This document shows positions 15,917 to 24,587 of a stretch of 37,039 nucleotides of DNA, one piece after another. Source of the DNA: a virus. The notes under the pieces are model-generated. The model saw only the letters and a list, made by a program, of their open reading frames with translations, made no database searches and was not told where the DNA came from. The translations under genes were made by a program, and so were the position numbers. Position 1 is the stretch's first letter. Every line of letters begins with the position of its first letter. The DNA lies in IMG/VR virus record IMGVR_UViG_3300013137_000051, positions 1 through 37,039 of that record; one strand, 5' to 3'.

Positions 15917-16513
15917 CTAAAACGGCGCTTCCTGTAAACCACTAATCGGAAGCGCATTGTGTAGTGCGCTCCTGAAATACGCGACAACGGAAGGCGCCGC
16001 TTCCTCATACGCCGTCTTCACGAACGGCCGGGCATGACTGCGGGCGCCTTCTTCGTTCCATCGTGCGACGTCTGCGAGGAAGTTCGTGTCAAACATGGAT
16101 TTCTTTCCACCCTGTGGCTTCCCCAGGTAGCGTCGGCGATTCTTCGGAACTCGTCCCTTATAAGTATCCCTGTGGAGAAGCCCTCCATATCGAGCTCCAC
16201 TCCACCAACCGACTTGCCCACTGATCATTGACGGTCCGAACGACACACGCTTTCTGGCGATGGAGTTGTACAGGAGATGCGTGCGAAACAACGGATTCGA
16301 TGAATAACCCTGCCGCTCCTTCCATTTCCTGTATTCCTCCTCATTCGGGGGCCATCCACCATGTTCCATGACAGTGCGCATGGTCCTGACTATGAGCTGC
16401 TCAACGCCCGTCGCCGCCCTATTGAGTTCCGACATAAACTTGCGATCAAATCCCGCGACCGCTCGCAAGAAATTGGGAAGTCCAGGGGCGTCTATTTTCT
16501 GTGTTACCTGCAT
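15917..16513 (-). CDS. Virion morphogenesis / tail completion protein (HK97 gp10-like)
   Basis: The product is 198 residues. The N-terminal helix (LPNFLRAVAGFDRKFMSELN, then EQLIVRTMRTVMEHGG) followed by a WPPNEEEYRKWKERQGYSSN region, a central FRTHLLYNSIARKRVSFG strand pair and the C-terminal RPFVKTAYEEAAPSVVAYFR helix is the order of Mu gpG/HK97 gp10-type completion proteins. The 'R-T-L-L-x-N-S-I' segment is typical of that family. It lies 3' of the 247-residue gene and upstream of the probable terminator. It would act at the head-tail joint. Confidence 0.68.
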   Translation of the reverse strand: MQVTQKIDAPGLPNFLRAVAGFDRKFMSELNRAATGVEQLIVRTMRTVMEHGGWPPNEEEYRKWKERQGYSSNPLFRTHLLYNSIARKRVSFGPSMISGQVGWWSGARYGGLLHRDTYKGRVPKNRRRYLGKPQGGKKSMFDTNFLADVARWNEEGARSHARPFVKTAYEEAAPSVVAYFRSALHNALPISGLQEAPF

Positions 16514-16517
16514 TGCT

Positions 16518-17261
16518 TCAGCTCATGTCGTAGGAAAATTCGGATCCGGGTAGCGTATGCTCTCGTTCAACGGCTTTTCTCACCACAACGTTGATCGTCG
16601 GATTTGTCGCCATATTCGGCCCGGTATCCACGATGATCGCATGTTCGATGTCGAGGTCCCATCGCTCGCCCAAAAACTCGAAGCTCATCGTCGGCTCGAT
16701 CTTCGGGATTCCGTCTTCAAGGAGGTAGGGGCGGAAGAAGAGCAAATGACGTTCTTCATGCTCCTCGATTCCTCCGGCGCCGACAACAAGTCCCTCGGCG
16801 TTTGACCTCACGTTCGCCCAATGGACCGTGCGCACAGATACGGGAGCACGTTTGCATATCCCACCGCTGACGTAGCTCCTATATGAACCATCACAATAGA
16901 CAGCCAGACTGTCCATAACGATTTGATCGTCACTCATGACAATGGGGTAAGTGATCTGTCCATCTGTACCGGATATTGGTTCACCAGTTTCCGGATCAAA
17001 AATTAAAAAAGCATCTTGCGTAACGCTTTTAGCCCTAAACGTTCCATTCGCCGCGGGATTGCCGACAACCCCCTCAATAGTTATTAGGGCATTCTCGGCT
17101 CGTCTATGATTAGGACTCACAACCAAAACAGGTGTATCGTTTGAGGCGCCAACGACAGCCCTGGGATCTTCCCGGAGAACGAGAATCCAGAAATCATAAG
17201 CCGAGAAGTCGTAACCCTTCTTGGCGATCGCGATTGCGCTATTTCTGGTAATCTCGTTCAT
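16518..17261 (-). CDS. Structural-region protein of unknown function
   Basis: The product is 247 residues. It lies in the capsid-to-tail block, between the 135-residue gene (10 bases away) and the gp10-like gene. The sequence is soluble and mainly beta (QDAFLIFDPETGEPISGTDG, VMSDDQIVMDSLAVYCDGSY, EEHEERHLLFFRPYLLEDG). No known motif is recognised. Position suggests a neck or head-completion component, or a protein that aids tail joining. An uncommon feature is the central DGSYRSYVSGG strand with one Cys. Ribosome-binding context is poor. Confidence 0.6.
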   Translation of the reverse strand: MNEITRNSAIAIAKKGYDFSAYDFWILVLREDPRAVVGASNDTPVLVVSPNHRRAENALITIEGVVGNPAANGTFRAKSVTQDAFLIFDPETGEPISGTDGQITYPIVMSDDQIVMDSLAVYCDGSYRSYVSGGICKRAPVSVRTVHWANVRSNAEGLVVGAGGIEEHEERHLLFFRPYLLEDGIPKIEPTMSFEFLGERWDLDIEHAIIVDTGPNMATNPTINVVVRKAVEREHTLPGSEFSYDMS

Positions 17262-17271
17262 TACTACTCAT

Positions 17272-17679
17272 TCACCATCGAGCCACGCCACAACCCGGCC
17301 ACGGGTTCGTCAGTTGCGCCGTCTCTACATCCGGATTGGACTCGATTACTCCAGCGCCCTGTGCTGCGCTTGCCTTCAGTGTGGCGATCACATTGCGAAG
17401 CGCCTTGAAGAACTCCGCTCGATTGGGCAGTCGCGTTGTCTCAACTCCCGCCCTGCGTTCCTGCACCTCGTCCTGATAGATCTGAGCAAGACGAGGCATC
17501 AACGCTTCAAGGGTTAACGCGGCGATGTAGGTCGCCTGCGGGTCCGTCAATGGCTCCGCCCATCCTTGTTGCGCCGTCTGCACAGAAATCAGCATGGGCA
17601 GATCTCCCTCAAGGAGCGGATCCTTGGAGAGAGTCGGTTGCACATGAAATTTGACGAGAGCCAGGATGTCTACGGCCAT
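17272..17679 (-). CDS. Head-tail connector-region protein, function unknown
   Basis: The product is 135 residues. The start overlaps the stop of the upstream gene as TGATG. The protein is mainly helical (ATYIAALTLEALMPRLAQIY, FFKALRNVIATLKASAA) with a Pro/Gly-rich C-terminus. Size and place, directly behind the capsid and 109-residue genes, match the helical adaptor or completion proteins (gp6/gpFII-like) found in many phages. No diagnostic motif was seen, so adaptor function is inference. Confidence 0.5.
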   Translation of the reverse strand: MAVDILALVKFHVQPTLSKDPLLEGDLPMLISVQTAQQGWAEPLTDPQATYIAALTLEALMPRLAQIYQDEVQERRAGVETTRLPNRAEFFKALRNVIATLKASAAQGAGVIESNPDVETAQLTNPWPGCGVARW

Positions 17680-18008
17680 CAGAGATCTACGTCCTCACTC
17701 GCAACCTTGGGCGGCCGCCCGCGTCTGCGTTTCTCAGGCTGTGAAACGTCTTCCTGAGTTTCGGGTTGATCCACAAATTGGGCGGGAGACTCGGCTGAGG
17801 AGGAAGGGCCATCAATTGAGTCTCCGCCCTCAGAGGCGACGGGCTCCTGTGGGCTGCCAATCAGAATGAGCCCGCCTGCACGAATCCAATCCTGCGTAAG
17901 ACGGCCGAACGGTTCAGCCGCGTCCACGACGCTATCCCGAACGACAACCAGGCCGGTCTCCGAATCGCGGAACATACCGTCAGTGTTTTTGAGTCGTACT
18001 CGCTTCAA
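17679..18008 (-). CDS. Small head-region protein with AT-hook-like C-terminus
   Basis: The product is 109 residues. The frame starts at TTG (18006-18008) with AGGGGG upstream; a first ATG lies 11 codons later. Residues 1-50 form a compact domain (DSETGLVVVRDSVVDAAEPF), then a Glu/Gln/Ser-rich linker, then KRRRGRPPK near residue 94-102, an AT-hook-like GRP core with basic flanks. The gene follows the major capsid gene by 13 bases and is coupled to the next gene by TGATG. An AT-hook would bind AT-rich DNA minor grooves, so a role in head DNA contact is possible but inferred. Confidence 0.55.
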   Translation of the reverse strand: MKRVRLKNTDGMFRDSETGLVVVRDSVVDAAEPFGRLTQDWIRAGGLILIGSPQEPVASEGGDSIDGPSSSAESPAQFVDQPETQEDVSQPEKRRRGRPPKVASEDVDL

Positions 18009-18021
18009 AACGAGCCCCCTA

Positions 18022-19152
18022 TCAGGTAAGCGGAGTCATGGACGCCGGAAAACCATGCGTGCTGAATGCCAAGGTCTCGTCCATGATGATCCGGGAAAGC
18101 AGGTCGATGGTGGCGAAGTCGGAAATGATCGACGCCTTGGTCCCGTTGATCTCCCTCATGATGATCCGTTCGGATTCCACAAGGAGTCCCCGGAAAATCA
18201 TGTAAAGGAGAGCGCCCCTCGGATCCATTCCCATTGCATGAGAGTCCGACATCTGCTGACTCACGAAATGCGGCACACGGTCCGGGATGATGAGGTTCCT
18301 GCTCTGGATCTCCACTTCGCGGCCGCCGACACCCTGCTGTTTTTTGAATTCGTCGATCTTCAGAATCGCCCGGGCCTTGATCTCAGACGTAATGAGGGTG
18401 CCCCAGTTCCTAGCGATCGCACGTGCGCGAGCCCACATGGTCACGAAATCCTCAAACTGAAGTTTGTTGGTTGTCGACGCGACGCCAATCACGGGACAAG
18501 CGTCGGAACCGTCCGCTTGATCACCGTTGATGAGGACGGTCACCGCACGGTTGTAGAGCTTGGCGCCAAGCTGGATTCCTACCCGATTGAGCCATGGAGC
18601 CAAGAGTGGAATCGGGCAGGACAACACCAATTCATCGGTCAACTTAATGGCGATGGCTTGTTTCCCTACGCCTACAGTCTTGTGAGACCACTCCATGCCG
18701 CCTTCAGGGATCGTTTCGCCCTCACGAACTGTCTGCGTATCCGCATTCGTATATTTGATATGCGGCGTCGTGACCACCATGGACGAAACGTTTTCTGACC
18801 TGGCGCACAGGTCCAAATGATTTGCGCTGGAAGTCAAACCGTCATAAATGAAATCTCGGATCAACTCCGGCGCCAGATATTCCAAGCCGGTCCCGGAAAG
18901 GGACAACAGATTGCCAATCGTCGTCGAAGCCGGGTCCATGCCGAGGTCGCACCAAATGTCTTCCCATGAGATAGGGGCCGTTCCCGCTGCATTGGTCAAT
19001 CCGAGTCCGCCCTTTTCGTTGACGACTTTCTTCTGCATGAAATCGATGATCCGACATTCTCTGCCAGACTGCCCATCGTTGCCGCGGTACTTTGCCATCG
19101 GCATATAGATCTTCTCTTTGAACGTGTGCTTGAGTCCGAGTTCTCCGCTCAT
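18022..19152 (-). CDS. Major capsid protein (HK97 fold)
   Basis: The product is 376 residues. GAGGG stands before the ATG. The gene follows the decoration gene, and its sequence fits HK97-fold capsids: N-arm LKHTFKEKIYMPMAKY, E-loop-like ADTQTVREGETIPEGGMEW followed by KTVGVGKQAIAIKLTDELV, spine-helix WLNRVGIQLGAKLYNRAVTV, the NGDQADGSDACPVIG glycine-rich loop, and the P-domain end LLVESERIIMREINGTKASI. The absence of a long N-terminal delta domain agrees with a separately made scaffold. It is expected to be the most abundant virion protein. Confidence 0.88.
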   Translation of the reverse strand: MSGELGLKHTFKEKIYMPMAKYRGNDGQSGRECRIIDFMQKKVVNEKGGLGLTNAAGTAPISWEDIWCDLGMDPASTTIGNLLSLSGTGLEYLAPELIRDFIYDGLTSSANHLDLCARSENVSSMVVTTPHIKYTNADTQTVREGETIPEGGMEWSHKTVGVGKQAIAIKLTDELVLSCPIPLLAPWLNRVGIQLGAKLYNRAVTVLINGDQADGSDACPVIGVASTTNKLQFEDFVTMWARARAIARNWGTLITSEIKARAILKIDEFKKQQGVGGREVEIQSRNLIIPDRVPHFVSQQMSDSHAMGMDPRGALLYMIFRGLLVESERIIMREINGTKASIISDFATIDLLSRIIMDETLAFSTHGFPASMTPLT

Positions 19153-19200
19153 TTTGCTACCCTCATTTCACCAAAGCGTACCCGCTAGTCTGCGGGACAA

Positions 19201-19578
19201 TTACAGTTCGAGTGTTTCGACCGTCTGGTCTGCCGCTGTGGCCGTGGTGATCACAAGGCCGGCAATGGCCGCAGCGTCGTGAGTGGTGGAATTGTAGGCA
19301 ATGACTTTGCCGGCCGCGTCGTACACAAACGGCCCCGGCGCTGTAATAGCGGCCCCGGAAACACGGTCATCTCTACGCTCACGGAAGCGGGTCTCGACCG
19401 TGCAGAATAGATCCGTGCCTTTGTGAACGGCCACAGTACCCACTATTGCCACGGAACCCGCCGCATCTACCTGCTTCACAGTCTTGGCCGTGGAATCGAG
19501 GACAACCACATCGCCCACAGCTATGGTGGAGGGGCAGGCAAAACTTACGGCAAGGACATCACTGAGACGTTGTTTCAT
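19201..19578 (-). CDS. Head decoration protein-like
   Basis: The product is 125 residues. It is mostly beta, with Gly, Ala, Thr and Val-rich strands (FACPSTIAVGDVVVLDSTAK, VAIVGTVAVHKGTD, GPFVYDAAGKVIAYNSTTHD). The IAVGDVVVL and AGLVI segments resemble the small DUF2190/lambda gpD-like trimer decoration proteins that often sit between scaffold and capsid genes. AAGGGGA precedes the ATG. It probably stabilises the expanded capsid. Family assignment is from pattern and position. Confidence 0.65.
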   Translation of the reverse strand: MKQRLSDVLAVSFACPSTIAVGDVVVLDSTAKTVKQVDAAGSVAIVGTVAVHKGTDLFCTVETRFRERRDDRVSGAAITAPGPFVYDAAGKVIAYNSTTHDAAAIAGLVITTATAADQTVETLEL

Positions 19579-19607
19579 ATTGTTGTTCCCCTTTCGTGGA
19601 CGATTTC

Positions 19608-20186
19608 TTATTTGTTCGCGTGAAGCTTCTGTGCGCTTTCACGAATTTCTGCTTCATCGAGACTGGTGGGGCCAACTTCCCCATCCGCCCTTTTCAAATC
19701 TTCAGCCTCGCTGGAGCGATTGAGCCCGAAGCGCTCTTTTGCTTCTTCCTGGTAGCGCTCAAGCTCCTCGGCAAGGAAATCCAGGTCACCCGAATTCTCG
19801 ATGCGGGCACGAAGCTTCTTGTCCAAAGAACTCAATTCGGGTTTAGCCGGATCGACCCGGGCCGCGTCAAACGCCTTCAACGCCTCAGAGCGCTGGTGTT
19901 CCACGAACCGATCACCGTTTTTCGCTTTTTCCAGACGTGCGGGGATGCGATTCAGGACCTCGGCCGCCTTTGGCGCCAGGCCGTTATCGTCCTTGAAGAA
20001 CTGTTCACCGATGGCCTGAAGCCCTAAAACGAGACTATTTCGCTCTTCGCTGGCCGCATGTAGGATCTTGATGCGGTCGATAACCTTTTCCTCGAATCCC
20101 GCGGGGATCTCGCTGTTGTCGACCATGGGGTCAAGCTTCAGAAGGCCCGCGGCCTTGTTGATGAGATCCAACAGCTTCTTGAGCAT
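19608..20186 (-). CDS. Internal-start scaffold protein nested in the protease gene
   Basis: An in-frame ATG at 20184-20186 (protein MLKKLLDLINKAAGLLKLDP...) would yield a 192-residue scaffold from the same frame and stop as the protease. It has a perfect AGGAGG at 20194-20199 with a 7-base spacer, stronger than that of the full-length start. Its product is nearly all helical and charged, as scaffolds are. Nested scaffolds are known in lambda (C/Nu3) and Mu (I/Z). The start-site quality is seen directly; production of the short form is inferred. Confidence 0.72.
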   Translation of the reverse strand: MLKKLLDLINKAAGLLKLDPMVDNSEIPAGFEEKVIDRIKILHAASEERNSLVLGLQAIGEQFFKDDNGLAPKAAEVLNRIPARLEKAKNGDRFVEHQRSEALKAFDAARVDPAKPELSSLDKKLRARIENSGDLDFLAEELERYQEEAKERFGLNRSSEAEDLKRADGEVGPTSLDEAEIRESAQKLHANK

Positions 20187-20972
20187 GTCGCGTCCTCCTG
20201 TGACGTTGGGTGTGTTGTAAGATTGATGATTCGCGGTATTCCCCGCGGCTCGCGTTCCTGCGTTAGCGTCAGCCCCGGCTCCCCCGGGAACAATCGCCAT
20301 GTGGCGAACAGACGTAATTTTGACAGGTAGGAAACGAACGATCTCGCCTTTGACCTTTTTCCCCTGCTTCACCATGAACTCGTAGTCGTCCATGTCTTCG
20401 TGAGACTTTTTGAATTGACCGGTGATGCCAATGGAGCCGGAACGAAAGATCCCCTTTTGGAGCGCAATAGCGGCTTTTTGATCGAATTCCGGATCAATAA
20501 CCAATACGCCATTCGCCCCGGGAGGAATATCCGAGGAATCCTCCCATTCAGCCTGCTCAATGTGACCAACGATGTTATTCACGTCGTCGCTGTGATTCTT
20601 CATCAAGTCAGGCTTGCTCGTGTTCACCAGACGAGGTATCGCTTTGATGGCCTTGCCGCCTTCATGTGAATAATCGACCAACACGGGATACCACCCCATT
20701 GATGGCCACGCTTGCACACAGGACAACAGTCGCCATTTCTGACGGACAAGACCGTCATCATTCGCTTCGGAATTGGCGTCTGCATCATCGGAGTTATCGG
20801 CGCCGGAATCGTTGTTCTGTTGGTTATTGGGGTCAACGCCTTCCTGCGCAGATGGCATAATCGGCGGCGTCTCTCTTCTCTCTGTAGACACGTAATGATC
20901 GAGAAAAAACAACTTCTCGCCATTGTCGGCTATGACATGATTGGGAACCTTGATTCTCGTTTTGTCCAACAT
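19608..20972 (-). CDS. Prohead protease with C-terminal scaffold domain
   Basis: The product is 454 residues. The first 230 residues look like a capsid-maturation protease: DPEFDQKAAIALQKGIFRSG leads into SIGITGQF, the place of the catalytic Ser in HK97/S78- and U35-type enzymes. A strand REIV-like FLPVKITSVRHMAIVPGG then follows. An acidic N-terminal region (NNQQNNDSGADNSDDADANS) is low-complexity. A long helical C-terminus from residue about 263 (LLKKLLDLINKAAGLLKLDP-like and EELERYQEEAKERFG) is scaffold-like. Gene order of portal, this gene, decoration, capsid is standard. The catalytic His and Ser positions cannot be fixed without alignment. GGAGCGG precedes the ATG. Confidence 0.76.
   Translation of the reverse strand: MLDKTRIKVPNHVIADNGEKLFFLDHYVSTERRETPPIMPSAQEGVDPNNQQNNDSGADNSDDADANSEANDDGLVRQKWRLLSCVQAWPSMGWYPVLVDYSHEGGKAIKAIPRLVNTSKPDLMKNHSDDVNNIVGHIEQAEWEDSSDIPPGANGVLVIDPEFDQKAAIALQKGIFRSGSIGITGQFKKSHEDMDDYEFMVKQGKKVKGEIVRFLPVKITSVRHMAIVPGGAGADANAGTRAAGNTANHQSYNTPNVTGGRDMLKKLLDLINKAAGLLKLDPMVDNSEIPAGFEEKVIDRIKILHAASEERNSLVLGLQAIGEQFFKDDNGLAPKAAEVLNRIPARLEKAKNGDRFVEHQRSEALKAFDAARVDPAKPELSSLDKKLRARIENSGDLDFLAEELERYQEEAKERFGLNRSSEAEDLKRADGEVGPTSLDEAEIRESAQKLHANK
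20194..20199 (-). promoter_or_regulatory. Internal Shine-Dalgarno AGGAGG for scaffold
   Basis: AGGAGG sits 7 bases ahead of the ATG at 20186 and inside the protease coding sequence. Its quality exceeds that of most starts in the operon, which supports a separate translation event. Confidence 0.75.
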
Positions 20973-20983
20973 GATCCGCTCCG

Positions 20984-22348
20984 CTACGCTGCCTTCTGCA
21001 AGGCGTACTGATTCGTTTCTTTGTTGAGCGCGGCCACATAAGCCCCGGATTCAATGTCAAGATCCTCGTAACCAAGAAGCTTTCGAGCTTCAGGCTTGTC
21101 GATAATGCCTCCCTCAAGCTGGGCGGCAATGGCCTGAGACTTCATCATTTGGGCCTCAGCCTCTTTGAAGAGGTCCACCATGATGTCATCCCGCATTCGA
21201 ACTGACAGGCCGATGTCTCCCATGCCATTGAGCGCAAGGTTTAGTCGGAACCCGTGCTCCAACACCTTGATGGGGCCTTGCTGATACAGCTTGAGTCCCT
21301 GGAGAAGCTCCTGGAAAATCACTCGTGCGAATGTCTCGGTCGCTCCAAAGTTCCAGCCGAACCAAATAGGATCACGCTGTAATGCGGCAAACATTCCTTG
21401 GAGCGCAACCTGTAAAATCTCCTTTGCGCCCTGAGCCCCAGACTGGAGATTGTGAAAGGTGAAGCCGATGTTGTCGTAACCTACGCCCAGTCCCTCAACG
21501 AGATTTTCTCGGAGGGTTGCGGCGATATCCTGCAAGAACTTCTGGGCCTTCGCATCGTATTGCTCCTGTGATTCCCCACCCTCACGCGGAGGCGCTTTCA
21601 CAGAAGCAAGAAGAATTCCCAAGCTGCTTGCCTTCTCCACCCACGTCCGGATCTGGCGCATGATGTCACGGTGCATCTTGCAGGACTCAAGCGCTGACAG
21701 AATCGGTGGAATCGCGTACGGATTACTGTCTCGAAGCATGAGCCCGTGATAAACTGTCTGAACGGGTTGAAGCGGAACCCACATCCCTTTGTCGGTGGGA
21801 TTCAACACGCCACTCCGCTCCTGCATAAGTTGCAGCGTCCCCTGTTCATCCACATAGCGCCATCGAAGAGTTTTAATCGGAACAACAAAGGCTCGCTCGA
21901 TGCGAGAAAAGGCTTTATCGGGAACCCATTCAACGCAACATGCGCCTGTTCGCGCAAGTTGCTCGAGAGAACTATTCACCACGCCGTCCGCCCCACCGGC
22001 ATACGGGAAACATCGACCAGCCAACTCGTTGCAAACTGAGACCGCCTCTCTCGCTCGGGATTCGGAAGCGGCGCGAATCAACAGCTTATGGCCAGGATTT
22101 CCCAGAGCAACCGTCGTGTGGATGAACTTCTTTACGTACGGATCGAAGATCGCGACTGAATCGCAAACGTCATAAAGAGAAAACGGAAAATTCGCCGGAA
22201 TGACGCTGAGCCCGCTTTGCATCGCCGCCAGGGAAGACGCTGTAGCTTCAGTGTCCCGACTTACGCGGGCCGTAACCATGGGATAACCGGCCGCGGGCTT
22301 GGTTCTTGGCCTGCCAAGTTTCGCTTTGACTCCGCGGAGGTTCCTCAT
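20984..22348 (-). CDS. Portal protein
   Basis: The product is 454 residues. GGAGGT lies 5 bases before the ATG, which overlaps the terminase stop (22345-22348). Expected portal traits are visible: an N-terminal clip/wing entrance (FPFSLYDVCDSVAIFDPYVK), a mid-protein segment VVPIKTLRWRYVDEQGTLQL, the YHGLMLRDSNPYAIPPILSA motif that in this type precedes the stem helices, and the C-terminal helices AEAQMMKSQAIAAQLEGGII and KPEARKLLGYEDLD, where the recurring 'GIID..EAR..LG' segment is characteristic. Size fits the shorter portal group (450-500). It forms the dodecameric vertex that binds TerL and passes DNA. Confidence 0.85.
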   Translation of the reverse strand: MRNLRGVKAKLGRPRTKPAAGYPMVTARVSRDTEATASSLAAMQSGLSVIPANFPFSLYDVCDSVAIFDPYVKKFIHTTVALGNPGHKLLIRAASESRAREAVSVCNELAGRCFPYAGGADGVVNSSLEQLARTGACCVEWVPDKAFSRIERAFVVPIKTLRWRYVDEQGTLQLMQERSGVLNPTDKGMWVPLQPVQTVYHGLMLRDSNPYAIPPILSALESCKMHRDIMRQIRTWVEKASSLGILLASVKAPPREGGESQEQYDAKAQKFLQDIAATLRENLVEGLGVGYDNIGFTFHNLQSGAQGAKEILQVALQGMFAALQRDPIWFGWNFGATETFARVIFQELLQGLKLYQQGPIKVLEHGFRLNLALNGMGDIGLSVRMRDDIMVDLFKEAEAQMMKSQAIAAQLEGGIIDKPEARKLLGYEDLDIESGAYVAALNKETNQYALQKAA

Positions 22349-24012
22349 GCGCGACCTCCTGCCTTTATGAAGACAGGCATCACCATCGGAGTCGCTTGGC
22401 CGCCAAAACGATACGCCGCAGTCATGCAGTTATTACAGGCCATACCATAGTGGTTCTCGATGTTCGGACCGGCCGCATAAGCCCGGGTCACATTCCCCCG
22501 TTTGTCCGTTTCAAATTTCACAGTGAGCTTTTTCAGGTGCCGGCGCACATCGACCAATCGTGCAAGGGGAAGATCGGAACATTTCTGTCGCGCTGGGAAA
22601 TAAAGCAAATGAGCTTCGAGGTTATCAATAAATCCGTCAAGCGCTTCCGTCCGGTCCTGTTTGACGCATTTGACCATTATGGCCCGGCCGCCATCTACAT
22701 GCGGTTCTTCATCTTCCTTGTAGGCGTTTCCGGAAAAATACTGAATTGAGACGCGGCCATTGTGTCTGTATGCGAAGTCCTTTGCTGGTTTTTTGTTTGG
22801 CTGCGCGTCGATCACACAGTAATGGATACCGAATTGCTCCATAAGCTGATCGAGACGCCCCCAATTCTCGGTCTCCTCGAAATAGGTGTACAGAAGGAAG
22901 GGGCCGCTCCGGATCCCAATGGCTATAGTGAGGAGGTCACCCTGGTCGACACCCATATAAGCGCCAACTTCGGAATAGCTCCAACCGTGAGACCCCTCGC
23001 ATTCGTCGAGCACTTGATCGGTCACACGAGCTGCGCCCCCGCCAAAGGGGAAACCAAGAATCGAGATCGTGAACCTTGACATCTTGGATTGAGCTCGGCG
23101 GCTCTCGTAATACTCGTTCATGATGTGCGAGGCGTAATTCGGGAAGTCAGGAGGAACGATCCAGGTGTAGAGCTGAGACAGGTGGTATCCGCGGCGATCT
23201 TTCGACTGATGCGGGACCCAAACGCCATCGTCCATGTTCAACTTGGCGCCGCATTTCGCACAGCCGCGATAGTGGGTCTGCTTCGGATGAAGAGTCTTGC
23301 GCTCTTTCGAGGAATACTCCCGGAAATTGTTGTTGTCCGGGAAATCCAATTCAAGCACGTTGTCCTTGTAACCGCATGACGGACAGATCAAATGCCAGTA
23401 GTGCTGGTCGGTCGATGAGAATTCGGCGTCGATATCCGAACCTGGAATTTCCGGCTGCGATAGCGCATGGATCCACTGAAGCGAGGAGTGCATGACGCGG
23501 TCGCGGGCAAGTTGCCGGTTCCGCTCATTCATCTCGGCCACTTCGTCGAAGATCACGAAATCGCCATCAACGGATTTGGCTTTGCCTTTGGAGAAGAGGC
23601 CCCTGAAATACAGAGCCCCCGGACCGATCTTCTTCAGGCCGACGTTATTGATGCCCCGGACACGCTCAGTCAAATAGGGAGATTCCTGGAGAATCGAAAG
23701 ACACCGGTCATTCGAGAAGTCAGAAACGGCTGCGTCATCCTGGAAGAAATATAAGGCCTTCTTCCCTAGATGCTCCGCAACGTAGATCCCTTTTAGAAGC
23801 GTGACCGTTGAGATAGCGACCTGTGCCGCCTTCATGAACGTCTGGTCTGGAGATGGGTCATTGACGATCTGCCGCAAATATTCATGGCCGACAAACGAAT
23901 ACGGCCGTGCTCGAATCATGATTTGAGCGTGCCGAAGCCACTCGGCAAACGTCATCTTCGCCGATGTGGGCAAGTGTTTGGTATTTGGCGTTAGTCGAGA
24001 CAGCACGCTCAA
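22345..24012 (-). CDS. Terminase large subunit (GpA-like)
   Basis: The product is 555 residues from TTG at 24010-24012, overlapping the small-subunit stop as TTGA. A later ATG at residue 20 has no good ribosome-binding site. Motifs: variant Walker A KAAQVAIST near residues 61-69 and Walker B FVIFDEVAE at 152-160 form the packaging ATPase. Two zinc pairs (CPSCG at 210-214 and CAKCG at 251-255) resemble the GpA-type zinc ribbon. The nuclease domain starts with YMGVDQGDL, with Asp356 a probable metal ligand, and has a later VIDAQPNKKPAKDFA segment. It translocates DNA into proheads and cuts the concatemer. Confidence 0.9.
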   Translation of the reverse strand: MSVLSRLTPNTKHLPTSAKMTFAEWLRHAQIMIRARPYSFVGHEYLRQIVNDPSPDQTFMKAAQVAISTVTLLKGIYVAEHLGKKALYFFQDDAAVSDFSNDRCLSILQESPYLTERVRGINNVGLKKIGPGALYFRGLFSKGKAKSVDGDFVIFDEVAEMNERNRQLARDRVMHSSLQWIHALSQPEIPGSDIDAEFSSTDQHYWHLICPSCGYKDNVLELDFPDNNNFREYSSKERKTLHPKQTHYRGCAKCGAKLNMDDGVWVPHQSKDRRGYHLSQLYTWIVPPDFPNYASHIMNEYYESRRAQSKMSRFTISILGFPFGGGAARVTDQVLDECEGSHGWSYSEVGAYMGVDQGDLLTIAIGIRSGPFLLYTYFEETENWGRLDQLMEQFGIHYCVIDAQPNKKPAKDFAYRHNGRVSIQYFSGNAYKEDEEPHVDGGRAIMVKCVKQDRTEALDGFIDNLEAHLLYFPARQKCSDLPLARLVDVRRHLKKLTVKFETDKRGNVTRAYAAGPNIENHYGMACNNCMTAAYRFGGQATPMVMPVFIKAGGRA

Positions 24013-24587
24013 TTGATCGCAACTCCAGTGGCGCTCTCCGCCGTTTCCAGCTTCGCCGTCGATTCATCCACGAGGGTCAAAACCTGCTCAAGCAGCTCAG
24101 GCTGCCCGGCCATATTCTTCCGAACTTCCGCTTCGATGTCTCCTTGGGCTTTTCTCAACAGCCGTTCATAGGTGCGCTTCGCTTGATCTTCCAATTGCAG
24201 AGAACGCGCTAGCGATAGCCGTGTAGTCGCGACTTTCTGAATCGCGCTACAAAGAGCGACAATCTTGGTCACGGCATTCTTTGAGGTGATGTCAATGCCG
24301 CGAGCAAGGAGAAGAATCTTTCGCATCAGGAGAATGAGCGCCTTGTGCTCGTCAGGCAGGGCCTTCAATTCGCGTTCATCAACAATGTCGCCGCGGCCGG
24401 CTTCCGGAAACATTTTCTCGCACCAACGCGGGATCTGCGTCGGATACGCGGTAAGGCCATGAGCCTTGAGAATCTCCATGGCGTTCTTGATCGGCAGACA
24501 CCGGCGCCACCAATCCTCAAGCTCGACGACTACCCTGTCGGGAAGCTGGGAAAGGTCCGTAATCCGAGTCGGTGAATACTTGGACAT
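24009..24587 (-). CDS. Terminase small subunit-like protein
   Basis: The product is 192 residues. The N-terminal half has a helical DNA-binding look (ITDLSQLPDRVVVELEDWWR, then AMEILKAHGLTAYPTQIPRW), and the C-terminal half is a long charged helix (RSLQLEDQAKRTYERLLRKA) for oligomerisation. It overlaps the holin-like gene as TGATG and the large terminase as TTGA, which is the usual small-then-large order. It could equally belong to the Mu gp27/DUF3486 type, which has the same role and place. DNA target unknown. Confidence 0.68.
   Translation of the reverse strand: MSKYSPTRITDLSQLPDRVVVELEDWWRRCLPIKNAMEILKAHGLTAYPTQIPRWCEKMFPEAGRGDIVDERELKALPDEHKALILLMRKILLLARGIDITSKNAVTKIVALCSAIQKVATTRLSLARSLQLEDQAKRTYERLLRKAQGDIEAEVRKNMAGQPELLEQVLTLVDESTAKLETAESATGVAIN

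Noticed and set aside
17866-18798. 310-residue plus-strand frame opposite the capsid gene
   Set aside because: Antisense shadow of the capsid and the small head-region gene, with no recognisable domain.
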